DNA of 5,236 nt from Solirubrobacteraceae bacterium. Its GTDB lineage: Bacteria > Actinomycetota > Thermoleophilia > Solirubrobacterales > Solirubrobacteraceae. The DNA lies in assembly GCA_030043235.1 (NCBI GenBank), contig JASHYF010000336.1, forward strand, positions 1 through 5,236. Reading direction: 5' to 3'. The notes below the pieces were generated by a model. The model ran no database searches, had not been told where the DNA came from, and saw only the letters and a program-made list of their open reading frames with translations. Each line of letters begins with the position of its first letter. Positions within the stretch are counted from its first letter, which is position 1. A program made the translations under genes and the position numbers. This document shows positions 1 to 5,236 of this stretch, in pieces.

Positions 1-707
1 GCTCCCGCTCCTCGCACACGCTGCCGGTCCTGCACGGGGTGTGGCTCGGCCCGGTGCTCGTCTGCGCCGGCGCGCTGCTCGGCCGCCGCCTCGCGCTCAG
101 AAGCGGCGCGGCGCTCGCGCTGGGCGCGATCGCCGCGATGCTCGACATCGCCGCGCGAGCGGTCGTACAGGGCGCGAACGACAACCTCGCCGCGGTCGGC
201 GCGCTGCTCGAGCTGGCCGCGCGGCTGCGCGAGCGCGCGTGCCCCGGGGTGCGCGTGCTGTTGCTCTCCACCGGCTCGGAGGAGTCCTTCAGCGAGGGCA
301 TGCAGGCGTTCATGGAGCGCCACATCGCGGAGCTCGACCCGGCGAGCGTCGAGTTCGTGTGCCTCGAGTGCCTCGGCGGCGCGACGCTGATCGTGCTCGA
401 GGGGGAGGGCATGCTGCGCATGCGCGACTACCCCGCCGCCGCGCGCGAGTCGCTCGCCGGCGCGGCCGCGCGGGCGGGCGTGCCGATCGAGCGCGGAGTG
501 CGCACGGTCGCGGCCACGGACGCGCTGATCGCGCTGCGCGCGGGCTATCCGGTCGCGACGCTCGCGTCCGTCGAGCGCAACAAACTGCCCCGCAACTACC
601 ACTGGCCGACCGACGTGCCCGAGCGGCTGCAGTGGGAGACGATCGAGCGGGCGATCGACGTGTGCGAGCGCTTCGTGCGCGAGCGAGCGCGCGGGCTATC
701 GCCTTGA
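1..707 (+). CDS. M28-family zinc aminopeptidase-like protein, 3' part (5' end outside window)
   Basis: The frame is open from base 3 with no stop before TGA at 705-707, so this is the last 234 residues of a longer protein; the GTG at 39 is not a credible start because it falls inside the fold. Fragment residues 58-62 (GANDN, D60) match the bridging-Asp motif of M28 peptidases. GSEES at 91-95 supplies the catalytic-base Glu (E93) and a metal Glu (E94), E122 in CLECLGG sits where the family has an Asp/Glu ligand, and H200 in NYHWPTD is the last His ligand. The first His-x-Asp ligand motif must lie upstream of the window. Before D60 there are two hydrophobic stretches (about residues 8-22 and 32-48), so the enzyme may be membrane-associated. 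The substrate cannot be told; M28 enzymes usually remove N-terminal amino acids or act on related amides. Third codon positions are almost all G or C. Family call is strong, specificity unknown. Confidence 0.85.
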   Translation, partial: SRSSHTLPVLHGVWLGPVLVCAGALLGRRLALRSGAALALGAIAAMLDIAARAVVQGANDNLAAVGALLELAARLRERACPGVRVLLLSTGSEESFSEGMQAFMERHIAELDPASVEFVCLECLGGATLIVLEGEGMLRMRDYPAAARESLAGAAARAGVPIERGVRTVAATDALIALRAGYPVATLASVERNKLPRNYHWPTDVPERLQWETIERAIDVCERFVRERARGLSP

Positions 708-885
708 CCTCTGCGCTTTGACCGCGGCGAGCGGGCGCGACCCCGGCCACCATGCCAGGAGCCAGCCCTTGGCGCAGCTGGCCCTCACGCGTGTCCCGCC
801 GGTGAGCCTCACGGCCACGCCGCCGAGGCCGGGTCCGGCGCGCCCGGCGATCCGCGAGAACCGCCGCGAGCCTTCATCCGAGACG

Positions 886-907
886 GTTATCTGGTGCACC
901 CCATAAC
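886..907. promoter_or_regulatory. Imperfect 22-base palindrome, possible operator
   Basis: The outer arms GTTAT (886-890) and ATAAC (903-907) are perfect inverted copies. The centre GGTGCACC (893-900) is itself a perfect palindrome. Only the two-base joints (CT at 891-892 and CC at 901-902) break the symmetry, so 18 of 22 positions are symmetric. Unlike the GC-only hairpins nearby, the arms are AT-rich, which makes composition a poorer explanation. Dimeric regulators bind sites of this shape and size, but I cannot name the regulator, and it lies about 330 bases upstream of the phosphoesterase start. Confidence 0.35.
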
Positions 908-1029
908 TGCTCTTCATGCGGTGACGCGGCCGGTCGTGGCCGGCGGTTGGCAACGAAGCCTCCAGCCACGTGTGAGGTTTTGCGGAGTGCTCCGAGCGAG
1001 CGCCGCATGGCGTGTCAGGCGCAGCGCAT

Positions 1030-1049
1030 GCGAGCCACGAGAGGCTCGC
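1030..1049. repeat. Inverted repeat, 7-bp stem with 6-base loop
   Basis: GCGAGCC at 1030-1036 pairs perfectly with GGCTCGC at 1043-1049 around a six-base loop. No T-run follows on the + strand, and no A-run precedes it that would suit a terminator on the - strand, so it does not look like an intrinsic terminator. It could be part of a structured leader, or be chance in GC-rich DNA. Confidence 0.35.
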
Positions 1050-1081
1050 TTCGGGCGTGAGCGCGGCGTGACGGCCGCTGC

Positions 1082-1106
1082 CACGGGCGGCAGCATGGCG
1101 CCCGTG
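1082..1106. repeat. Inverted repeat, 8-bp stem with 9-base loop
   Basis: CACGGGCG at 1082-1089 pairs perfectly with CGCCCGTG at 1099-1106. A competing stem overlaps it: GCTGCC (1077-1082) with GGCAGC (1089-1094). The two cannot form together, so the segment has two mutually exclusive folds about 140 bases ahead of the phosphoesterase start. No T-tract follows. Either a structured 5' leader or GC-rich coincidence; the sequence alone does not decide. Confidence 0.35.
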
Positions 1107-1230
1107 ACCGGCGCCCGCGCGCGGAACTACGCTTCGGACAGCGACTGCTAGGCTTCGCGAGCAGCTACCGGTTGCCCGCCTGCCGCGGAGGTACGGACGC
1201 CGGAGAAGCACCAACGCTGGGGGATCTGGT

Positions 1231-1236
1231 AGGAGG
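1231..1236 (+). promoter_or_regulatory. Ribosome binding site of the phosphoesterase gene
   Basis: AGGAGG is a near-perfect Shine-Dalgarno core, with four bases (TGGG) between it and ATG at 1241. It selects that ATG over the in-frame TTG at 1172, which has no such site and would put 23 residues in front of the twin-arginine motif, and over the in-frame ATG at 1253, which would be 16 bases away. Confidence 0.8.
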
Positions 1237-1240
1237 TGGG

Positions 1241-2695
1241 ATGCACGCAGGCATGACCCGACGGCAGCTACTGGGGCGCGGGGTTGCGGCCGGGGTGCTG
1301 GCGCTGGAAGCCGATCCTCTGGTTCGGCGGGCGATTGGCCCGCGACCGCGCCCAGGCAAGCTGACGGACATCGAGCACGTTGTGATCCTGATTCAGGAGA
1401 ACCGCTCGTTCGACCATTATTTCGGCACCCTGCCGGGCGTGCGCGGCTTCTCCGAAGAAGCCGCGCGCAAGACGCTCTTCCAGCCCGGCTATCCGGTCGC
1501 CGGCTTCGAAGGGCAGCTGCTCCCGTTCCATCTGGAAACCGGCGGGATGGCGCAGTGCTTCCCCGACATCACGCACAAGTGGGTGCCTCAGCACCAAAGC
1601 TGGGACGGCGGCGAGATGGATGGGTTCGTACGCGCACATCTCGCCTTCGATGGACCTGACGCGGGCCCGGCGACGATGGGCTATTACGAGCGTGCGGACA
1701 TCCCGTTCTACTACGCCCTCGCCGAAGCGTTCACCATCTGCGACAACTATCACTGCTCGGTGCTCGGGCCGACGGACCCCAACCGGCTCTACACGATGTC
1801 GGCGAATCTCGACCCCAACGGCACCAACGGAGGCCCGCTCGTGGAAACGCTCGGCGCCGACCGCATCAGCCTCGAAGGACACTTCACGTGGACGACGATG
1901 CCCGAGCAGCTCTCCGCAGCGGGAGTGAGCTGGAAGATCTACACGGGCGCCGGGCTCGGCGTCTATGACAATGTGCTCACCTACTTCCGCGCCTACCAGA
2001 CGAATCCCGAACTCGCGGAACTGGCTTTCAAGCCGTTCTATCCGTGCGACTTCTCGGCCGACCTCGAAAGCGGGGAACTGCCCCAGGTCTGTTGGATCAA
2101 CGCGTCTTTGAGTCAAACCGAGCACCCGGGCTACTCGACGGCCGCCGCGGGCGAGTACACCGTGGAAAAGCTGCTCAGAAGGCTGCGCGCTTATCCCCAC
2201 GTGTGGAACAAGACCGCGGTGTTCCTGACCTGGGACGAGAATGGTGGGTTCTTCGATCACGTCGCGCCGCCCGTCCCACCTGCGGGCACGCCGGGCGAGT
2301 ATCTGACGGTCCCGGATGTGACCGGTGACTCCGGCGGCATCAGCGGCCCGATCGGTCTCGGCTTCAGGGTGCCAATGATCATCGTGTCTCCGTTCAGCCG
2401 CGGAGGGTTCCTGTGCTCGGACGTATTCGACCACACCTCGATTCTGCGGTTCCTGGAGACGCGCTTCGGCGTCGAGGTCCCGAACCTGAGCGAATGGCGG
2501 CGTGAAGTCACCGGAGATCTGACCAGTGCGTTCAACGTCAGGCGGGAGGAGAGCGAACCCGACCTTCCCGAAGTCGAGCTGAGCCTCAGCGAAGACGAAA
2601 GCGGCGGATGCATGGTGTCCAACCCGGTGACCGTGCCGCCCAACTCCTTGCCTGAAGAGCCGCCCGGCGACTGGCGGCGCCCCCGCGGCCTCTAA
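1241..2695 (+). CDS. Phospholipase C / acid phosphatase-family phosphoesterase
   Basis: A 484-residue member of the phosphoesterase family Pfam04185 (bacterial phospholipase C and AcpA-like acid phosphatases), which hydrolyses phosphate esters or phospholipid head groups outside the cytoplasm. Hallmarks: QENRSFDHYFGT at 52-63 (E53, N54, metal/active site); CDNYHCSVLGPTDPNR at 167-182, where T178 sits in the usual nucleophile position; WDENGGFFDH at 331-340 (D332, E333 metal ligands); and GFRVPMIIVSPFSRGG at 374-389 followed by FDHTS at 396-400. Length is normal for compact bacterial members lacking the extra C-terminal domains of Pseudomonas-type enzymes. The N-terminus (TRRQLLGRG, residues 6-14) resembles a Tat signal, but the hydrophobic stretch after it is short and broken by E23 and D25. 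The last 40 or so residues are acidic and Pro-rich, probably disordered. It lies 24 bases before the propeller gene and is probably cotranscribed with it. Family certain; phospholipase versus phosphatase activity undecided. Confidence 0.93.
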   Translation: MHAGMTRRQLLGRGVAAGVLALEADPLVRRAIGPRPRPGKLTDIEHVVILIQENRSFDHYFGTLPGVRGFSEEAARKTLFQPGYPVAGFEGQLLPFHLETGGMAQCFPDITHKWVPQHQSWDGGEMDGFVRAHLAFDGPDAGPATMGYYERADIPFYYALAEAFTICDNYHCSVLGPTDPNRLYTMSANLDPNGTNGGPLVETLGADRISLEGHFTWTTMPEQLSAAGVSWKIYTGAGLGVYDNVLTYFRAYQTNPELAELAFKPFYPCDFSADLESGELPQVCWINASLSQTEHPGYSTAAAGEYTVEKLLRRLRAYPHVWNKTAVFLTWDENGGFFDHVAPPVPPAGTPGEYLTVPDVTGDSGGISGPIGLGFRVPMIIVSPFSRGGFLCSDVFDHTSILRFLETRFGVEVPNLSEWRREVTGDLTSAFNVRREESEPDLPEVELSLSEDESGGCMVSNPVTVPPNSLPEEPPGDWRRPRGL

Positions 2696-2702
2696 GCGAG
2701 CC

Positions 2703-2710
2703 GGGGAGGA
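2703..2710 (+). promoter_or_regulatory. Ribosome binding site of the RCC1-repeat gene
   Basis: GGGGAGGA ends nine bases before ATG at 2720, a normal spacing, and fixes this start in front of a clear signal peptide. It sits inside the 24-base gap after the phosphoesterase stop, leaving no room for a separate promoter or terminator, which supports a shared transcript. Confidence 0.75.
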
Positions 2711-2719
2711 GCCAGTCGC

Positions 2720-4990
2720 ATGGGGCATGGTCGAATCTTGAGGCATTGCCTCGCGATCGCGTGCGTGCTCAGCATGGTTGCGCCGTCCGCGGCCGCCCAC
2801 GGCGCGGTGGCGGCATGGGGTATCAACAGCAGCGGCCAGCTCGGCAACGGCACGACGACCGACAGCGACGTGCCGGTGGCGACCAGCGAACCGCCCGGAG
2901 TCACGGCCAGCGCCATCGCAGCCGGCGAACTCCACAGCCTGGCCCTGCTGAGCAACGGCACGGTGCTCGCCTGGGGCGGCAATGACGACGGGCAGCTCGG
3001 TGACGGCACCACGGAACCCAGCTACGTGCCCGTGGCTGTGCGCGGGCTGGCCGGTGTCACGGCTGTCTCAACCAGCGCCTCTCACAGCCTGGCGGTGCTG
3101 GAAAATGGCTCGGTGATGGCGTGGGGCGCCAACTATTACGGCGACCTTGGCGACGGCAACACGAACAACTCAGACATTCCGGTGGCGGTGGATCTGAGCA
3201 CACCGCACGGGGTCAGCGTCACGGCCGTGTCGGCCGGCGAGTATGACAGCCTGGCTCTGCTCAGCAACGGCACGGTCATGGCTTGGGGCTACAACTACAG
3301 CGGACAGCTGGGCGACGGCACGACGAACACCAGCTACGTCCCGGTGGCGGTCAGCCTGCCAACCGGGGTCACGGTCACGGCCGTCTCTGCCGGCTGGGAA
3401 GAGAACCTGGCGTTGCTCAGCAACCGCACCATCATGGCGTGGGGGAACAATTCGTTCGGCCTGCTGGGTGACGGCACCCGCGCCGGCCCCGAAAAATGTG
3501 GCGACGAAGGCTGCAGCCGTACTCCGGTCGCCGTGAGCGGCCTGACCGGCGTCACCGCCGTCTCCACGAGCATCGATGTGAGCATGGCCCTGCTGGAAAA
3601 CGGCACGGTGATGGCGTGGGGCAGCAACTATGACGGTCAGCTGGGTGACGGCACCACCGAAGCCAGCTACTCGCCGGTTGCGGTCAGCGGATTGTCGGGC
3701 GTCACGGCGATCTCGGCCAGCTTGGATGTGAGCCTGGCCCTGATCGAAAACGGCACGGTCATGGCCTGGGGGTACAACGGATACGGCGGCCTCGGCGACG
3801 CGACCACCACCGGCCCGGAACAGTGCGACGGGTTCTACTGCAGCAGGACCGCCGTCGCGGTGAGCGAACTGAGCGCCGTCACGGCCATCGCGGCCGGTAG
3901 CGACCACAGCCTGGCGATCGGCGCACAACTCCTGCGGGTCGACACGAGCGAGTTGCCGCCAGCCCGGGTGGACAGCGGCTATGCCCCGGCGCTGGCGGCC
4001 ATCGGGGGCACCGCTCCCTACACCTGGTCGCTCACGGCCGGCTCTCTGCCGGCCGGACTGCGCCTCAACGGCGAAAGCGGCGCGATCGTCGGCACGCCCA
4101 CCGCGCCGGGCACCTCGAGCTTGACCGTCGAGGTGACCGACTCGAGCAGCCCGACTGCCCGCACCGCTCGGACCAACCTGTCGATCACGGTGCTACCAGC
4201 AGAAGAAGCGCAAGCAGAATATGGTCAGTGTGTTCCCCACAAGAAGGGGTATTACACGGAAGGGAACTGTCAGACCGTGGCCGCCAGGGCGGGCAGCCCG
4301 GACCACCGAGGTGACTACGAATGGGCGCCGGGCCCCGCCGCTTCCTGCGTCGCCAAGAAGAGGGGCTTCTATTCGGAATCGGAATGCAGAACCCTCGACG
4401 AGAAGAATGGCAAGCCGAAGGGGACATACGAAAAGGAGCCCGGCCCCGGTTACACGTCCACGACGGGAGTGGTCGCACTGCGGACACCGGGCCTTGGCGA
4501 TGAAGTCGTATGCGCGGCGAGCACCGGCGCAGGCGAGATCACCGGAGTGAGGACTGGCGTGGAGACGATCACCTTCGAGGGCTGCACGCTGGATGGCAAA
4601 CCATGCACCAGCGAAGGCACCAACGGCAACCCCTCGGGCGCGCCGGGAACGATCATCTCAAACCGGCTCGGCACCAGGCTGGTCGGGCCGCTGTCAGGTC
4701 AGGTCTGGACAGAGCTCGTCAGCTCAGAACACGAACCCTATTCGTCCGAATTCGGTTGTGAAGGTCCGCTGTTCAGGACGATAGGCTCGCTCAGCGGAGT
4801 ACAAACCGAAGACGTCGACGCGAGCAGCCTGACGAGCACCACGAGCTTCGCAAGCGGAGAAGGTGAACAGGCTCTCTACACCGAACGCTCCGAAACCGCG
4901 GGCGCCAGTTGGGTCGGCCCAGACGCGACCAGCGAGACCGCCGTCGCCAGAAACACCGCCGGCGAGAAGATAGAGATCAAAGCCTACTAG
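2720..4990 (+). CDS. Secreted multidomain protein: RCC1 propeller, He_PIG-like domain, Cys modules, Thermoleophilia-type C-terminal domain
   Basis: Complete protein of 756 residues. Residues 1-26 are a Sec signal peptide (basic start, hydrophobic core 10-21, cleavage likely after A24-A25-A26). Residues 29-402 contain seven RCC1-type repeats with W at 33, 85, 135, 189, 241, 300 and 350, each starting near WGxNxxGQLGDG. The last strand (HSLAIGA, 396-402) can close on the first (GAVAAWG), so this should be one whole seven-bladed propeller. Residues about 409-491 form a putative-Ig domain (APYTWSLTAGSLPAGL; later GTPTAPG). Residues 501-576 are two similar Cys modules. Residues 579-756 resemble a C-terminal module I recall from secreted Solirubrobacterales proteins, with C598, C622, C629 and C680. 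No catalytic motif, sortase signal or transmembrane anchor is seen. A binding or structural role at the cell surface or in the matrix is inferred; the ligand is unknown. Probably cotranscribed with the phosphoesterase. Confidence 0.93.
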   Translation: MGHGRILRHCLAIACVLSMVAPSAAAHGAVAAWGINSSGQLGNGTTTDSDVPVATSEPPGVTASAIAAGELHSLALLSNGTVLAWGGNDDGQLGDGTTEPSYVPVAVRGLAGVTAVSTSASHSLAVLENGSVMAWGANYYGDLGDGNTNNSDIPVAVDLSTPHGVSVTAVSAGEYDSLALLSNGTVMAWGYNYSGQLGDGTTNTSYVPVAVSLPTGVTVTAVSAGWEENLALLSNRTIMAWGNNSFGLLGDGTRAGPEKCGDEGCSRTPVAVSGLTGVTAVSTSIDVSMALLENGTVMAWGSNYDGQLGDGTTEASYSPVAVSGLSGVTAISASLDVSLALIENGTVMAWGYNGYGGLGDATTTGPEQCDGFYCSRTAVAVSELSAVTAIAAGSDHSLAIGAQLLRVDTSELPPARVDSGYAPALAAIGGTAPYTWSLTAGSLPAGLRLNGESGAIVGTPTAPGTSSLTVEVTDSSSPTARTARTNLSITVLPAEEAQAEYGQCVPHKKGYYTEGNCQTVAARAGSPDHRGDYEWAPGPAASCVAKKRGFYSESECRTLDEKNGKPKGTYEKEPGPGYTSTTGVVALRTPGLGDEVVCAASTGAGEITGVRTGVETITFEGCTLDGKPCTSEGTNGNPSGAPGTIISNRLGTRLVGPLSGQVWTELVSSEHEPYSSEFGCEGPLFRTIGSLSGVQTEDVDASSLTSTTSFASGEGEQALYTERSETAGASWVGPDATSETAVARNTAGEKIEIKAY
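2804..3925 (+). repeat. Seven tandem RCC1-type repeats (coding)
   Basis: Repeat period, measured from Trp to Trp, is 52, 50, 54, 52, 59 and 50 residues. The consensus runs: WGxNxxGQLGDGTT, a variable loop, PVAV, a GVTAVSAG-like strand, HSLALL, then NGTVMA leading to the next Trp. The DNA is repetitive as well: AACGGCACGGT recurs before repeats 2, 4, 6 and 7. Repeats 5 and 7 carry a longer loop with a close Cys pair (C260/C265 and C369/C374). Repeat 1 is the most divergent. Internal similarity suggests expansion by duplication. Confidence 0.9.
4220..4447 (+). repeat. Two tandem Cys-containing modules (coding)
   Basis: Residues 501-539 and 540-576 are diverged copies. The shared pattern is C-V-x2-KK/KR-G-Y/F-Y-x-E-x2-C-x-T, then a charged loop, G-x-YE, and PGP. 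Cysteines lie at 504/517 and 543/556, so each pair is 13 residues apart and the copies are offset by 39. The first copy has a loop two residues longer. One disulfide per module is likely in an exported protein. I recall similar Cys/Lys/Tyr repeats in secreted Thermoleophilia proteins but know no name or function for them. Confidence 0.75.
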
Positions 4991-5236
4991 TCCCAGCAGC
5001 GAAAACTTCCGACTAGTCCGTCGCAAGCCCAGCTGCGGAAGCTATCCCATCGTCCAGTCGCCCTCGCAGCCGGCTCGGCCTGTCGCGAACGAGCGGACGT
5101 GTCCGCGGCGCAACATGTGTGTGGGGCGCGCGCAGGCCCTGTTGACGGGAGGAGATGGAGGTGGCGGCGTGGCGGCGAGCGTCGCGGTTAAGCGCGCGCG
5201 CGGCGCTTCGCGGCGGTTGGCTGCTCCGGCGAGCGC
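4991..5236. other. Downstream region, no convincing gene
   Basis: The stretch after the propeller gene has no clear intrinsic terminator. CTTCCG (5006-5011) and CGGAAG (5036-5041) could form a weak stem with a 24-base loop and no T-tract. ACTAGTCC occurs at 4986-4993, spanning the stop codon, and again at 5012-5019. Near the right edge GGGAGG (5147-5152) is followed eight bases later by GTG at 5161, in a frame that stays open to the window end; this could be the start of a next gene, but only about 25 Arg/Ala-rich codons are visible, too few to judge. GC content rises again here. Confidence 0.5.

Larger units (their letters stand above)
708..1240. other. Long intergenic region without a supportable gene
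   Basis: This 533-base gap separates the peptidase from the phosphoesterase. Open frames exist on both strands, but their translations are Arg/Ala/Pro-rich, match no family I recognise and have no good ribosome binding site, as expected for chance frames in GC-rich DNA. I found no tRNA-like T-arm, no T-tract terminator and no transposase remnant. What it does hold is a palindrome at 886-907, hairpins at 1030-1049 and 1082-1106, and a short inverted repeat at 983-994 (CGGAG and CTCCG around TG). TTGACC occurs twice, at 704-709 and 718-723. The promoter of the downstream gene pair probably lies here, but I cannot place a clear -35/-10 pair. Confidence 0.7.

Noticed and set aside
1123..1154. Possible promoter: GGAAC at 1123-1127 (ECF-like -35) or TAGGCT at 1149-1154 (-10-like)
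   Set aside because: Neither has a matching partner element at the right distance; single hexamer matches are not evidence.
696..1214. Open frame of 172 codons on the - strand across the intergenic gap
   Set aside because: Composition is Arg/Ala/Gly-rich with no recognisable motif, it overlaps the end of the peptidase gene, and it has no convincing ribosome binding site. Long open frames without stops are common by chance at this GC content.
1172..1240. Upstream TTG start at 1172 for the phosphoesterase
   Set aside because: It would put 23 residues before the twin-arginine motif and ignore the AGGAGG site at 1231-1236 that serves ATG at 1241.
1268..2935. Open frame of 555 codons on the - strand opposite the phosphoesterase
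   Set aside because: It is antisense to a gene with clear conserved motifs; its translation is His/Arg/Ala-rich and low in recognisable structure, as expected from the mirrored codon bias.
2804..3925. Repeated DNA in the propeller region as a CRISPR array or recombination hotspot
   Set aside because: The repeats are in frame, diverged and vary in length, and are fully explained by the RCC1 protein repeats.
4986..5019. Repeated ACTAGTCC as an attachment site or terminator
   Set aside because: Two 8-base copies 26 bases apart, one overlapping the stop codon, with no integrase, no mobile gene and no T-tract; likely chance.
5147..5236. Start of a further + strand gene (GTG 5161 or ATG 5155) at the right edge
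   Set aside because: A GGGAGG site is present, but only about 25 Arg/Ala-rich codons are visible in DNA where any frame tends to stay open; the ATG is only two bases from the site.

Overview
The window looks like a piece of a high-GC actinobacterial chromosome, most likely from Thermoleophilia (Solirubrobacterales or a relative). This assignment is an inference from memory. It rests on a GC-rich M28 peptidase of the type I recall from that class, a Pfam04185-type phosphoesterase, and above all the C-terminal region of the last gene, which resembles a secreted-protein module I associate with Solirubrobacterales genomes. No rRNA or housekeeping marker is present to confirm it.

Layout, all on the + strand. 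Positions 1-707 hold the 3' part of an M28-family zinc peptidase whose beginning lies outside the window. Positions 708-1240 are a long non-coding gap. It contains an imperfect 22-base palindrome (886-907) and two GC-rich hairpins (1030-1049 and 1082-1106), but no gene, tRNA or mobile element that I can defend. Positions 1241-2695 encode a complete phospholipase C/acid phosphatase-family phosphoesterase with a twin-arginine-like N-terminus. After 24 bases and a good ribosome binding site, positions 2720-4990 encode a 756-residue secreted mosaic protein: signal peptide, seven RCC1-type repeats (probably one complete seven-bladed propeller), a putative-Ig (He_PIG-like) domain, two Cys-containing modules, and a Thermoleophilia-type C-terminal domain. 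Positions 4991-5236 show no convincing gene or terminator.

The phosphoesterase and the propeller protein are probably one transcription unit and both appear directed outside the cytoplasm. A reasonable inference is an extracellular phosphate- or phospholipid-cleaving enzyme made together with a surface or matrix binding protein; nothing in the sequence proves that they interact. The pair is visibly less GC-rich than the peptidase upstream, which is worth noting but does not prove horizontal transfer. I see no CRISPR array, transposase or phage gene.
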